From Chryseobacterium sp. MEBOG06 (GTDB taxonomy: Bacteria; Bacteroidota; Bacteroidia; Flavobacteriales; Weeksellaceae): a stretch of 64,000 nucleotides of DNA. Both the position numbers and the translations under genes were made by a program. The notes beneath the pieces are model-generated. The model searched no databases, was not told the DNA's origin, and was given only the letters and a program-made list of their open reading frames with translations. Positions 31,686-40,723 of the stretch are shown one piece after another. The stretch is taken from contig NZ_CP084580.1 of NCBI RefSeq assembly GCF_021869765.1, positions 2,046,001 through 2,110,000 of the forward strand, read 5' to 3'. Within the stretch, counting starts at the first letter, position 1. The number at the start of each line of letters is the position of its first letter.

Positions 31686-31721
31686 AATTGAATTTCGATT
31701 TTTAACAAAAAAATATTAACT

Positions 31722-32411
31722 ATGATGACAGATGTTTTAGTCGCTCATTCTTCGGAAGTAGAAAAAGCGAATTTTTACAAGAAGACGTATTTGCACGTTG
31801 CTTTATCGATTCTTGCATTTATTGGAGTTGAGGCTATTTTGCTGAAAACTGTTCCGGTGGAAATTATTGCCATGATGTTTGGACAGAGATACATATGGTT
31901 ATTAATCATTGGTGTTTTCTGGCTGGCTTCTATTTTGGCTTCCAAATGGTCGCTTTCACAAAGCAAATCAACTCAATATCTTGGTTTAGGGTTTTACATC
32001 CTTTTAGAGGCTGTGATCTTTATGCCTCTTCTTTTTATTGCCACGAATATGACGGGAGGTACTAATGTGATCTTCCAGGCTGCAACTTTAACGGTTGCTA
32101 TGTTTGCGGGAATTTCTGCAGTTGCTTTTACTTCTAAGAGAGATTTTTCTTTTTTAAGAAATATTATTGTGATTGGAGGATTTATTTCAATCGGACTGAT
32201 TGTAGGAGGGATGATTTTTGGTTTCAATCTGGGATTATGGTTCTCTGTTGGAATGGTGATCCTTGCTTCGGCAACCATTTTATACCAAACAAGTAAATTA
32301 AAGGATTCCTTTGGTACAGAACAGTATGTAGGAGCAGCGCTGCAGCTTTTTGCATCTATTATGCTTTTGTTCTGGTATATTTTAAGCATTTTAATGAGCA
32401 GAAGAAACTAA
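31722..32411 (+). CDS. Bax inhibitor-1 (BI-1/YccA) family membrane protein
   Basis: This 229-residue integral inner-membrane protein has seven hydrophobic segments. The BI-1 family acts as pH-sensitive ion (calcium) leak channels or FtsH modulators in other organisms. The N-terminal cytoplasmic part ends at FYKKTYLHVALS, and the last helices include LWFSVGMVILASATILYQTSKL and ALQLFASIMLLFWYILSIL, which match the family's C-terminal signature. The start could be either of two adjacent ATGs (31722, 31725). Confidence 0.87.
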   Translation: MMTDVLVAHSSEVEKANFYKKTYLHVALSILAFIGVEAILLKTVPVEIIAMMFGQRYIWLLIIGVFWLASILASKWSLSQSKSTQYLGLGFYILLEAVIFMPLLFIATNMTGGTNVIFQAATLTVAMFAGISAVAFTSKRDFSFLRNIIVIGGFISIGLIVGGMIFGFNLGLWFSVGMVILASATILYQTSKLKDSFGTEQYVGAALQLFASIMLLFWYILSILMSRRN

Positions 32412-32435
32412 TTTCAGTTCTTTAATTAATATAGT

Positions 32436-32464
32436 CCCGGTGAAACTTTCATCGGGATTTTTGT
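32436..32464 (+). terminator. Terminator of the BI-1 gene
   Basis: TCCCGGTGAAA pairs with TTTCATCGGGA (one G-T pair) and is followed by TTTTTGTTT. Confidence 0.7.
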
Positions 32465-32660
32465 TTACATCATCAATGCTTTAATCCCTGTTTTCAGAAT
32501 AAAAATCTGAAAATAATATTTTAAATGAGACCTGAATCCTTATTTTATTAACGTCTGACGATAGGTTTAAAAACAGATGTTTCGAATTGCGGGTTGGTTA
32601 TAAACACAGAGTTCTGTTTTAAGTTAGGAGAGAATTACCGAATAGAATTGCAGAACCCAA

Positions 32661-32690
32661 AAAATCCTGATGAGATCTCATCGGGATTTT
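32661..32690. terminator. Second, orphan terminator-like hairpin
   Basis: AAAATCCTGATGAGA and TCTCATCGGGATTTT form a near-perfect 30-base palindrome with one G-T pair. It repeats part of the hairpin at 32436 but has no gene directly before it. Confidence 0.5.
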
Positions 32691-32879
32691 AATTGGATAT
32701 TCTTTGATAAATGCAATGCAATCACTGCTTCATATAGGCGTTGATGCGCTTTTTGAAGTTCTATTTCAGTAGAAATTGAATGAATTAGTTAAAGAATAAA
32801 ATAAGTATAATTATGAGGGAAACCTCAGGTATTTTGTGTTTTTATGATCTTTGAAAATAGTAATTAATCAAAGAAAATA

Positions 32880-33128
32880 TTATTTGTCAATAGACCCCAA
32901 AACCTTTTGTGCAAAAGAATTTAAAGCATCCTTTTCACTCATTCCGTTTTGTACGTTGGCATGAACTTCTAAAGCTCCGCAAATATTGGTGATTAATTCT
33001 CCTGCAACATTTAGGTCTTCTTCACTTGTTCCTCTGAATTCAGAGAAGCTTTCCAGAACTTCTAAAGTTTTCTCTAGATTCTCAGGAGTCTGATTCTGAT
33101 AGAATTGTCTGATTACTGGTAATTTCAT
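32880..33128 (-). CDS. Small conserved protein (DUF6952-like) of the redox cluster
   Basis: This 82-residue, soluble, helical protein reads LPVIRQFYQNQTPENLEKTLE, then NVAGELITNICGALEVHANV. Small proteins of this type follow thioredoxin and peroxiredoxin genes in flavobacteria; I recall the name DUF6952 but cannot confirm it. Its start overlaps the thioredoxin stop by one base, so the two are translationally coupled. Function unknown, probably linked to peroxide defence. Confidence 0.7.
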   Translation of the reverse strand: MKLPVIRQFYQNQTPENLEKTLEVLESFSEFRGTSEEDLNVAGELITNICGALEVHANVQNGMSEKDALNSFAQKVLGSIDK

Positions 33129-33436
33129 TATGATAACTCGTTAAAAAGGTTAATTAAACTTTCTGCCTGGTTAGACTGAACCTGGTTTACCAATTCACCG
33201 TTTTTAAATATGGCGAAAGTAGGTAAGTTATCTACTTTTGCAAGTTTTCTGCTTTCAGGAAGCTTTTCAGCATCTACATACAGGAATGGAATTGCTTCAT
33301 TTTCTGCGGCCAGCTTTTTGAATTTAGGCTTCATGATTCTGCAGTTTCCGCACCATGTTGCACCATACTGAACAACTACTTTTTCGTTGTCGTTTACTAT
33401 ATTTTGTAATGTATCTTCGGTTAATTCTGTATACAT
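33128..33436 (-). CDS. Thioredoxin-family protein
   Basis: This 102-residue cytoplasmic thiol reductant has the active site WCGNC (C29, C32) instead of the canonical WCGPC, followed by RIMKPKFKKLA. The conserved cis-Pro is in VDNLPTFAIFKNGELV. It lies downstream of a 2-Cys peroxiredoxin and one base overlaps the next gene, so it is probably the electron donor for that peroxiredoxin. Confidence 0.92.
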   Translation of the reverse strand: MYTELTEDTLQNIVNDNEKVVVQYGATWCGNCRIMKPKFKKLAAENEAIPFLYVDAEKLPESRKLAKVDNLPTFAIFKNGELVNQVQSNQAESLINLFNELS

Positions 33437-33561
33437 AATCGTTATTTAAAAATTATTAATTCGGAAATGTGCTGATGTTTTATAGAGAAGAAAATGAGAT
33501 AATCTTAGATAATCAGATGATGTATGTTCAAATTATCTCATTTTCAAATTAACACATTATA

Positions 33562-34194
33562 TTAGTTCTTAGCTAGATATTCTGCTGTAGAAGTTCTGTC
33601 AGCTTTCATAGCGTCTTTTCCTTCTTCCCAGTTTGCCGGGCAAACTTCACCGTGCTTTTGAACGTGCGTGTAAGCGTCAATTAATCTTAAGAATTCTTTT
33701 ACGTTTCTTCCAAGAGGCATATCGTTTACCGCTTCGTGGAAAATTTTTCCAGTTTCGTCAATAAGGTAAGTCGCTCTGTAAGTTACATTAGAACCAGTGA
33801 AAACTTCTTCTCCTTCTTCATTGTATTCAAAATCCTGATCTACGATTCCTAATGTATTAGCCAATTGTCTGTGGGTATCAGCTAAAAGTGGATAAGTAAC
33901 TCCTTCAATACCTCCGTTGTCTTTCGGTGTGTTTAACCATGCGAAGTGTACTTCGTTTGTATCACAAGAAGCTCCAATTACTTTAGTGTTTCTTTTTTCG
34001 AATTCACCTAAAGCTTCCTGGAAAGCGTGAAGTTCAGTCGGGCAAACGAAAGTGAAATCTTTCGGGTACCAGAATAAAAGAACTTTTTGTTGGTTGTTTA
34101 CTGCTTCATCAAGGATGTTGATTCTCAGATCATCACCCATTTCAGACATAGCATCAATTGTTAAATTCGGGAATTTTTTTCCTACTAAAGACAT
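33562..34194 (-). CDS. Typical 2-Cys peroxiredoxin
   Basis: This 210-residue AhpC/Prx-family peroxidase reduces hydrogen peroxide and organic peroxides. The peroxidatic Cys is C51 (FTFVCPTELHAF) and the resolving Cys about C185 (HGEVCPANW). The active-site Arg is in the YRATYLIDETG region. It is the first gene before the thioredoxin and DUF6952-like genes; a 125-base gap separates it from thioredoxin. A well-formed promoter lies upstream. Confidence 0.95.
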   Translation of the reverse strand: MSLVGKKFPNLTIDAMSEMGDDLRINILDEAVNNQQKVLLFWYPKDFTFVCPTELHAFQEALGEFEKRNTKVIGASCDTNEVHFAWLNTPKDNGGIEGVTYPLLADTHRQLANTLGIVDQDFEYNEEGEEVFTGSNVTYRATYLIDETGKIFHEAVNDMPLGRNVKEFLRLIDAYTHVQKHGEVCPANWEEGKDAMKADRTSTAEYLAKN

Positions 34195-34226
34195 AATTTT
34201 CTGTTTTTATATTTAATTTTCTTAGG

Positions 34227-34257
34227 CAAAGATAGAAAGATTTATCTATCAAACAAA
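34227..34257 (-). promoter_or_regulatory. Bacteroidota promoter for the peroxiredoxin gene
   Basis: On the minus strand, TTTG (34254-34257), a 19-base spacer and TATCTTTG (34227-34234) match the consensus TTTG-N19/20-TAnnTTTG exactly. The ATG follows 32 bases downstream. Confidence 0.75.
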
Positions 34258-34310
34258 TGAATATTGATAAATAAAATCTATAATTGTTTTTGATGTGTTG
34301 TTATATAAAA

Positions 34311-34330
34311 AAGCCCTGAAATCAGGGCTT
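34311..34330 (-). terminator. Terminator of the M16 peptidase gene
   Basis: The nine-pair stem AAGCCCTGA/TCAGGGCTT with a two-base loop as drawn is flanked by A and T runs, so it could act in both directions. Confidence 0.75.
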
Positions 34331-34339
34331 TTGTTTATT

Positions 34340-37279
34340 TTAATAACCAAATACTTCAGTTAGATTGAGTTTTTTTACCTCACCTAATTTTTGCATATCA
34401 GCTTCATTTACTTTGTCTTGAGCGGCAACAAGACAATAGGTGTAATTTTTGCTTTTCATCTCTTTATCATGGAAGGCATTGATGTCTGCAAAAGATAGTT
34501 TAGGAGCCTGCTCATATACATTCTTTCTCATATCAAAATTATTACCAAGCTTTTGGGCTTTTAAATAAGAGAAAATAATACCATCCTGAGTAATTCTTTC
34601 GGAAGCGATTGTTTTTTTCAATCCACTCTTTGCTGTTTCAAATAATTGCTCAGATTTTGGGAGTGTGTTCAAAAGCTCATTCATCGCTGCGGTTGACTCG
34701 TTGAATTTATCAGCCTGAGTTCCTACATAGGCCATGATCATATCTTTATCTGTCTTCTTATTGGGAAGTGCAAAATAAGAATAAGTAGAGTAGGCTAATG
34801 CTTTAGACTCTCTGATTGTCTGGAAAACAATAGAACCCATTCCGCCTCCAAAGTAATTGTTGAACAGGCTTACAGTAGGCGTTATGGTAGGATTATACTG
34901 GTCAGAGTTTCTTACCCAGAAGATTTCAGCCTGCACCATGTCATAATGAGCAAATAGTACTTTGTTTTTATCTGTAGAGATCTGAGTAAAAGTCTTTGTT
35001 TTAGGAAGGTCTTTCAATGTTGCAGGAAGCTGGTGGATAGGTTTTAAAGATGCTACCGTTTCATTTCCTGATTTTGGTCCGTAATAAAGTATTTTATGCT
35101 TAAAATTAAATAAGTCATGAAGAACATTTACCAGGTCTTCCGCTTTCAAAGCATCCAGTTCCGCATCACTTAATACATTGTTGAATGGATTCTGTGCGCC
35201 ATATTGTGCATAACTTCTAAGCCCTGCCATAATAGCTGCCTTGTTTTGTTTTGCATTGGCTCTGGCTTTCTTTAGTCTTGCTTTGTAAGCATCCAGGGCT
35301 TTCTGATCTATCTGGCAGTTTTTAATCAGATGTTCAAATAAAGCAATGGTCTGGTCAAAGTTTTCATTTAGCCCTTCTAAGGTCACATAAGTTTCTTCAT
35401 TTCCAGCACTTACATTGAAGCTGGAAGCCAGTTTGTAGAATTCTTTACTTATTGCTTCAGAAGATTTGTCCTTAGTACCTAAATACTGAAGGTATTCTGC
35501 GGCCAGTGGAAGCATTTTGTTATTCCATTTTCCTGAATCAAAATAATAATACATTCTGAAAAGCGCATTGTCTGTGTTTTTCACAGAAAGAACATCTACT
35601 TCTCCCAGTTTATTTTTCGCAATATCTTTGTCATAGTTTAACCATGCCGGAGAAATAGCATTTTCAGGCATTTCATCGATCTTTTTTAGGAAAGGTGATT
35701 GGTCTTCTCTGTTTACAGAAACGGGAGTAATGGTAGGTTTGTCTACTTTTACGATGCTTTTATCTTCTCCTTTTCTTTTGTAGACAGCTACGTAATTATT
35801 ATTCTGAAGATATTTGGACGCAAAATCCATGATGTCCTTTTTAGTAAGCTTGGAAATTTCGTCTACATATTCCAACATTGCTTTATGATCAACATCAGAA
35901 GTGAACTCATCCATCAGAATGCTTGCTCTTGATGAATACTTTTCATCTTTCTGGATAATGCTTTTCTTTTCGTTGTTGACAATAGACTGGATCAGATCAT
36001 CAGAAAATTCTCCTTTTCTCAGTTTGTCTATTTCCTGAAGGAGAAGGTTTTTTACTTCATCCAAAGACTGCCCTTCTGTGGGCTTCCCTTGTAGAAGTAA
36101 CACAGAATAGTCTTTTAAAGTATAGGGGAAAGCATAGGCGCCTAATAGTTTTTGTTTTTTTACAAGATCAAGGTCAATTAGCCCTGCCTGACCGTTAGTA
36201 AGCATATTTCCTACAAGATTCAATAACCTGGCATCTTTTGTAGAGGCTCCCGGAAATCTGAAGCCAAGCATTACGCTTTCAGGATTTGGACCTACAACCT
36301 CTTTTACAACAGGCGATGTGATAGGTTTTTCCTGACCCACCTTATATTCAGGAACAGGTTTGGATTTCATGTAAGAGAAAGATTTGTCGATTTTTGCAAT
36401 CACTTCATCCGGGTTGAAATCTCCTGACATGATGATTCCCATATTGTTGGGAACATAATAGTTGTTGTAGTAATCTCTTATAGCATGAAGAGAAGGGTTC
36501 TTCAGATGCTCTATCGTTCCTATGGTTGTTTGCTTTCCATAATTGTTATTAGGGAAAAGACTGGCAAACATTGTGTCGTATACTTTGTCTCCATCATCGT
36601 CCAGAGTTCTGTTTTTCTCTTCATATACTGCTTCCAGCTCTGTGTGAAAAAGCCTGAGAACAGGCTCTCTGAATCTTTCTGCCTGTACAGCAAGGAATTT
36701 GTCTATAACATTGGCAGGGACATCTTCTGTGTAGACGGTCTGCTCAAAAGAAGTGAAAGCATTGGTTCCGTCTGCACCCATGCCTGCCATCATTTTGTCA
36801 TATTCATTAGCAATCGCATATTGGGCAGCTTCTCCGGAAACTTTGTCAATTTCTTTATAGATTTCTTTCCTTTTAGCCTCGTCTTTGGTCTGATTGTATT
36901 TTTCATAAAGAGCATCAATCTTATCCAAAAGCGGCTTTTCTTTAGCCCAGTCTTTAGAACCAAACTGATTGGTACCTTTGAAAAGCATGTGTTCCAGATA
37001 ATGGGCAAGGCCGGTATGATCTGCAGGATCTGTTTTGCTCCCCGCTTTTGTGGCAATATAAGTTTGAATTCTCGGATCCTTATTGGTAGGGCTTAAAATG
37101 ACAGTCAGTCCGTTCTTTAAAGTATAATATCTTGCGGACGTTGGGTCATTGGTTACATACTTGTATTTGTAACCATTAGAAGTAGCTTCTTTCCATTGGA
37201 AATCCTGTCCAAAAGCATACCCTGCAAAACTTGCAGCGGCGATGCTTGTAGCGATTGTTAGTTTTTTAAACAAATTCAT
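34340..37279 (-). CDS. M16-family (insulinase-type) zinc protease, exported
   Basis: This 979-residue protein has two M16 halves in one chain. A signal peptide (about 1-24, ending AFGQ) places it in the periplasm. The inverted zinc site HxxEH is H93-Y-L-E96-H97 (GLAHYLEHMLFKG), with the downstream Glu in FLAVQAERFREPVL and TELEAVYEEKNRT. The C-terminal half (about 510-979) lacks this site, as is usual, and carries the FGGGMGSIVFQTIRE segment. Its gene starts 34 bases after the upstream aminotransferase stop, so it is probably in the same operon. Confidence 0.94.
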   Translation of the reverse strand: MNLFKKLTIATSIAAASFAGYAFGQDFQWKEATSNGYKYKYVTNDPTSARYYTLKNGLTVILSPTNKDPRIQTYIATKAGSKTDPADHTGLAHYLEHMLFKGTNQFGSKDWAKEKPLLDKIDALYEKYNQTKDEAKRKEIYKEIDKVSGEAAQYAIANEYDKMMAGMGADGTNAFTSFEQTVYTEDVPANVIDKFLAVQAERFREPVLRLFHTELEAVYEEKNRTLDDDGDKVYDTMFASLFPNNNYGKQTTIGTIEHLKNPSLHAIRDYYNNYYVPNNMGIIMSGDFNPDEVIAKIDKSFSYMKSKPVPEYKVGQEKPITSPVVKEVVGPNPESVMLGFRFPGASTKDARLLNLVGNMLTNGQAGLIDLDLVKKQKLLGAYAFPYTLKDYSVLLLQGKPTEGQSLDEVKNLLLQEIDKLRKGEFSDDLIQSIVNNEKKSIIQKDEKYSSRASILMDEFTSDVDHKAMLEYVDEISKLTKKDIMDFASKYLQNNNYVAVYKRKGEDKSIVKVDKPTITPVSVNREDQSPFLKKIDEMPENAISPAWLNYDKDIAKNKLGEVDVLSVKNTDNALFRMYYYFDSGKWNNKMLPLAAEYLQYLGTKDKSSEAISKEFYKLASSFNVSAGNEETYVTLEGLNENFDQTIALFEHLIKNCQIDQKALDAYKARLKKARANAKQNKAAIMAGLRSYAQYGAQNPFNNVLSDAELDALKAEDLVNVLHDLFNFKHKILYYGPKSGNETVASLKPIHQLPATLKDLPKTKTFTQISTDKNKVLFAHYDMVQAEIFWVRNSDQYNPTITPTVSLFNNYFGGGMGSIVFQTIRESKALAYSTYSYFALPNKKTDKDMIMAYVGTQADKFNESTAAMNELLNTLPKSEQLFETAKSGLKKTIASERITQDGIIFSYLKAQKLGNNFDMRKNVYEQAPKLSFADINAFHDKEMKSKNYTYCLVAAQDKVNEADMQKLGEVKKLNLTEVFGY

Positions 37280-37313
37280 TGTTGTGGTGCTGTGTTTTAT
37301 TTTTATTTAATTC

Positions 37314-38507
37314 TTAGTTGAATTGTTCTAATAATTCTTTTATTCTTTTCATTGCTTCTCTTAAATCTTCTTCAGAAGCAGCGTATGAAAATCTGATACA
37401 TTCCGGGCTTCCGAAAGAAAATCCTCCTACACAACCTACGTGGGCATTTTCTAAAATGAACATCGCAAAGTCATCTGAATTATTGATTTGAGTTCCGTTT
37501 AAATTTTTACCGATATAATGTGAAATATCCGGGAAGAAGTAGAAAGCCGCTTTGGGAAGTAATACTTTGAATCCGGGAATCTCTTTAATCAGTTCATAAA
37601 CCAGATCTCTTCTCTTTTTGAAAGCGTCAATCATGTATTTGTATTCAGATGGATCTGTTTTTAATGCAGTGATGGAGGCTCTCTGTGCTACAGTGTTGGC
37701 TCCGCTCGTCATTTGCCCCTGTACTTTTTCACATGCTTTTGCCAGCCATTCAGGGCATGCTGAATACCCGATTCTCCATCCTGTCATTGCAAAAGCTTTT
37801 GACATTCCGTTGATCACGGCAGTCTGCTCGTATACTTCAGGAAACTGTGCTATAGAAGTTGTCTTTGTTTCGTAATTGATATATTCATAGATCTCATCCG
37901 AGATGATCGTGATATTGGGGTATTTAGCAACCACTTTTGCAATAGACTTCAACTCTTCATAAGTATAATATCCTCCTGAAGGATTACATGGGGAACTGAA
38001 AAGTATGGCTTTGGTCTTATCTGTGATGGCTTCTTCCAGTTGTTCTGCCGTAACTTTAAAATCTGTTACATAAGATGTAGGAAGTATTACAGAATTTCCG
38101 CCCATCATTTTTACCATTTCGTCATAGCTTACCCAATAAGGAGCTGGAAGCAAAACTTCATCCCCGTCATTGATAATGGCTGCCAGAACATTGATAATGG
38201 CCTGCTTAGCACCATTGGAAACGCAGATCTGAGTAGGTTTATATTCTAATTGATTGTCTCTTTTTAGTTTATGGGCAATAGCCTCACGCAGTTCCAAAAA
38301 TCCGGGAACAGGAGAGTAGTGGCTGTAATTTTCGTTGATGGCATCAAAAGCGGCCTGTTTGATATTGTCTGGAACATCGAAATCCGGCTCACCGAGAGTA
38401 AGGCTGATCACGTCTATTCCGCTGGCTTTCATTTCTCTGGCCTTGTTAGACATTACAAAAGTCTGTGAGTATCCTAATCTTTTTACTCTATCTGAAAGTT
38501 TATCCAT
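37314..38507 (-). CDS. PLP-dependent class I aminotransferase (aspartate type)
   Basis: This protein has 397 residues from the ATG at 38507 (MDKLSDRVKRLGYSQT); an in-frame ATG at 38531 adds eight unlikely residues. Fold-type I signatures: LTLGEPDFDVPDNI, YSPVPGFLELREA, NGAKQAI, SSPCNPSGGYY, the PLP lysine in NGMSKAFAMTGWRIGY, and the substrate-binding Arg in ECIRFSYAAS. Most likely an aspartate or broad-range aminotransferase (AspC group Ib). M16 protease follows on the same strand. Confidence 0.92.
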   Translation of the reverse strand: MDKLSDRVKRLGYSQTFVMSNKAREMKASGIDVISLTLGEPDFDVPDNIKQAAFDAINENYSHYSPVPGFLELREAIAHKLKRDNQLEYKPTQICVSNGAKQAIINVLAAIINDGDEVLLPAPYWVSYDEMVKMMGGNSVILPTSYVTDFKVTAEQLEEAITDKTKAILFSSPCNPSGGYYTYEELKSIAKVVAKYPNITIISDEIYEYINYETKTTSIAQFPEVYEQTAVINGMSKAFAMTGWRIGYSACPEWLAKACEKVQGQMTSGANTVAQRASITALKTDPSEYKYMIDAFKKRRDLVYELIKEIPGFKVLLPKAAFYFFPDISHYIGKNLNGTQINNSDDFAMFILENAHVGCVGGFSFGSPECIRFSYAASEEDLREAMKRIKELLEQFN

Positions 38508-38683
38508 GTATGCTTTTTTGATTTTTAACAAATATATAATAAAAACGTTTTGCGGGAGGAATAAAAAGAAAGCTACTTTGAAGATATTTATCAGGTTTCT
38601 ATCAAATCACCGTATTTGGAATAATAATGATTTCTTTTGATTGTTTTAATTAATTTAATTCTATTTTAGCAAAAACTTAATCC

Positions 38684-39520
38684 ATGAAGAAAGTACTCAA
38701 AACCATTTTTTTATTATCTATATCCCTTTTTTCAGCCCAGAATTACCGTTTTGTCTATGAATATAAAATGAAACCGGATATCACAAAAAAGGATTCTGTA
38801 GTTACCGACTATATGAATCTTGATTCTGACGGGAAAAAATCCTATTTTTATAATGCAGTGAAGTATGAAAGAGATTCTGTATATCGTCTGGACAGAAACT
38901 ATTCAGCTCTGCTTAAAAATAAAAGCTACGATAGGAATCTGAATTATACCATTGAAAAAGAATATTCCGGTAAAAAACTGAATCTGTATGATAATTTTAA
39001 AGGCATCAATCTTGTGATTGAAGATCATGATATTCCCAAGTGGAAAGTACAAAAAGAATTTATAGAGATAAATGGTATGAACTGCCAGAAAGCAATAGCA
39101 GATTATAGAGGCAGAAAGTGGCAGGCGTGGTTCAGTAAAGATTATCCGATCAGTGATGGCCCATATAAATTCAGCGGTCTTCCGGGGCTTGTTGTAAAGG
39201 TGAATGATATTGAAAATAACCATTCATTCAGTTTGATTCAGGTTAAAAAAATAAAGTCAATGTTTGATCTTTTACCGAAAAGCAGCAAGAAAATGAAAGA
39301 TGGCGAGTACAAAAAGCTTATCGCTGGTTATACTTTTGGTCCTGATGATATTGAAAGCCTTAATATGGACTCAAAAGCAGGAACAATGGGAATACAGTTG
39401 AAAGATGGCTACATCACCCGGTTTAATATGAATGAGCTTAAAAAGTCAGGCAAAGGAAATATAGACGCGGAAATGGCAAAACGCCTTATGAAGAGTAATA
39501 ATCCTATTGAGCAAAATTAA
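38684..39520 (+). CDS. GLPGLI family exported protein
   Basis: This 278-residue protein has a signal peptide (ending LFSAQ). The family-defining motif is present as YKFSGLPGLVVKVND around residue 170, preceded by KWQAWFSKDYPISDGPY. GLPGLI proteins are Bacteroidota-specific, secreted or periplasmic, and of unknown function; they are abundant in Chryseobacterium, which supports the taxonomic reading. Monocistronic by appearance. Confidence 0.92.
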   Translation: MKKVLKTIFLLSISLFSAQNYRFVYEYKMKPDITKKDSVVTDYMNLDSDGKKSYFYNAVKYERDSVYRLDRNYSALLKNKSYDRNLNYTIEKEYSGKKLNLYDNFKGINLVIEDHDIPKWKVQKEFIEINGMNCQKAIADYRGRKWQAWFSKDYPISDGPYKFSGLPGLVVKVNDIENNHSFSLIQVKKIKSMFDLLPKSSKKMKDGEYKKLIAGYTFGPDDIESLNMDSKAGTMGIQLKDGYITRFNMNELKKSGKGNIDAEMAKRLMKSNNPIEQN

Positions 39521-39571
39521 ACATAGAAAAGCCTGGGACAGCTTTATTTTTGAATATAACTACGGTTAAAA

Positions 39572-39602
39572 TTTGAATAAAGCCAATAAAAACTTATTTT
39601 TG
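39572..39602 (+). promoter_or_regulatory. Bacteroidota promoter for rsmG
   Basis: TTTG (39572-39575), a 19-base spacer and TATTTTTG (39595-39602) match the consensus exactly. The ATG at 39621 follows 18 bases later, which rules out the longer reading from 39573. Confidence 0.8.
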
Positions 39603-39620
39603 CAGACTATAATAATTCAC

Positions 39621-40256
39621 ATGTCTACATCGTTACTATTAAAATACTTTCCGGATCTTACAGAAACACAGTTGAAACAGTTTGAACAGCTTGAGACTTT
39701 GTACAATGAATGGAATGAGAAGATCAACGTAATTTCCAGAAAAGATATGGAATCGCTGTATGAAAAGCATATACTGCATTCTTTGGGAATTGCCAAAGTG
39801 ATGGAATTTGCTCCGGGAACTAAAGTACTGGATATTGGAACCGGAGGAGGTTTTCCCGGAATTCCTTTAGCCATTTTGTTTCCTGATTCAGAATTCACCC
39901 TGATCGATTCTATTGGCAAGAAAATCAACGTGGTAAATGCTGTTGCAGAAGGAGTGGGATTAAAAAACGTTACTGCCGTCCATGGAAGAGCAGAGAAATT
40001 AAAAGATAAGTTCCACTTTGTAGTAAGCAGAGCAGTTACCCAGATGCCGGAATTTTTGAGATGGCTGAAAGGGAAATTTGAAAAAGAACAGTTTAATCCT
40101 AAACATAACGGGATTTTATATTTAAAAGGTGGTGATCTCGCGGAAGAACTTGCAGGACTTAAATGTGAGATTTTCAGCCTTAAACACTATTTTGATGGAG
40201 AATTTTTTGATACTAAAAAAGTAGTTTACGTATCAAAAGGTAATTTTAGTTCCTGA
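39621..40256 (+). CDS. rsmG: 16S rRNA (guanine527-N7)-methyltransferase
   Basis: This SAM-dependent enzyme methylates N7 of G527 in 16S rRNA. From the promoter-supported ATG at 39621 it has 211 residues, the usual length. Motifs: WNEKINVISRKDMESLYEKH (family N-terminus), VLDIGTGGGFPGIPLAI (SAM site, about residue 70), FTLIDSIGKKINVV, and VVSRAVTQMPEFLRW. It is monocistronic; the following lipoprotein gene has its own start 62 bases away. Confidence 0.95.
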   Translation: MSTSLLLKYFPDLTETQLKQFEQLETLYNEWNEKINVISRKDMESLYEKHILHSLGIAKVMEFAPGTKVLDIGTGGGFPGIPLAILFPDSEFTLIDSIGKKINVVNAVAEGVGLKNVTAVHGRAEKLKDKFHFVVSRAVTQMPEFLRWLKGKFEKEQFNPKHNGILYLKGGDLAEELAGLKCEIFSLKHYFDGEFFDTKKVVYVSKGNFSS

Positions 40257-40318
40257 TTTTTTATGATTGGGGAATAATTTTTGCTAAATATTTGTTAATA
40301 ATCAAAAAATTGAAGGTT

Positions 40319-40723
40319 ATGAAGAATTTTTTAAATCTTGGATTTTCAGCATTATTGTTCGGCCTGTTTCTCGTATCGTGTAATGATGATGATTATGAAA
40401 CGGTTGAAACTATTGGTAAAATCAAAATAGACAGCGTGAAAATTGTTAACGATACTATGTCTGTTTTTGCAATACAAAGCATAAAAACCTATTCCACCTA
40501 TCCAACGCACTGTGAGGGCTTTTACGGATATGATTATATTTACAATAATAATCTTGAAAGAACCGTTACGGCTTATAAATATACAACAAGCGGACCATGT
40601 AAAAAAGAAAGCTACACAGGTGCCAGCCAGATCAACTTCAGCCCGCAAAAAAAAGGAAGTTATACTTTCAGATTCTGGAACGGTGGTAAAAACTGGATCA
40701 GCAAAACTATTGTGGTAGAATAA
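40319..40723 (+). CDS. Small lipoprotein of unknown function
   Basis: This protein has 134 residues from the ATG at 40319; the ATG at 40292 would precede the signal peptide. The signal ends in a lipobox (FLVSC-N), followed by NDDD, typical of Bacteroidota surface-lipoprotein export signals. The mature part is beta-rich (DSVKIVNDTMSVFAIQSI, SYTFRFWNGGKNWIS), with three further Cys residues possibly forming disulfides. The next gene overlaps its stop by one base. Confidence 0.65.
   Translation: MKNFLNLGFSALLFGLFLVSCNDDDYETVETIGKIKIDSVKIVNDTMSVFAIQSIKTYSTYPTHCEGFYGYDYIYNNNLERTVTAYKYTTSGPCKKESYTGASQINFSPQKKGSYTFRFWNGGKNWISKTIVVE

Larger units (their letters stand above)
32412..32879. other. 468-bp gene-free region with two related terminator hairpins
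   Basis: No gene was recognised. Two hairpins sharing CATCGGGATTTT (32436-32458 and 32661-32690) bracket AT-rich sequence, suggesting that a terminator region was duplicated. Only the first is adjacent to the BI-1 gene. Confidence 0.5.

Noticed and set aside
36485..37096. Plus-strand 203-codon frame opposite the M16 peptidase
   Set aside because: It is antisense to a well-supported peptidase domain containing the HxxEH zinc site and has no recognisable domain.
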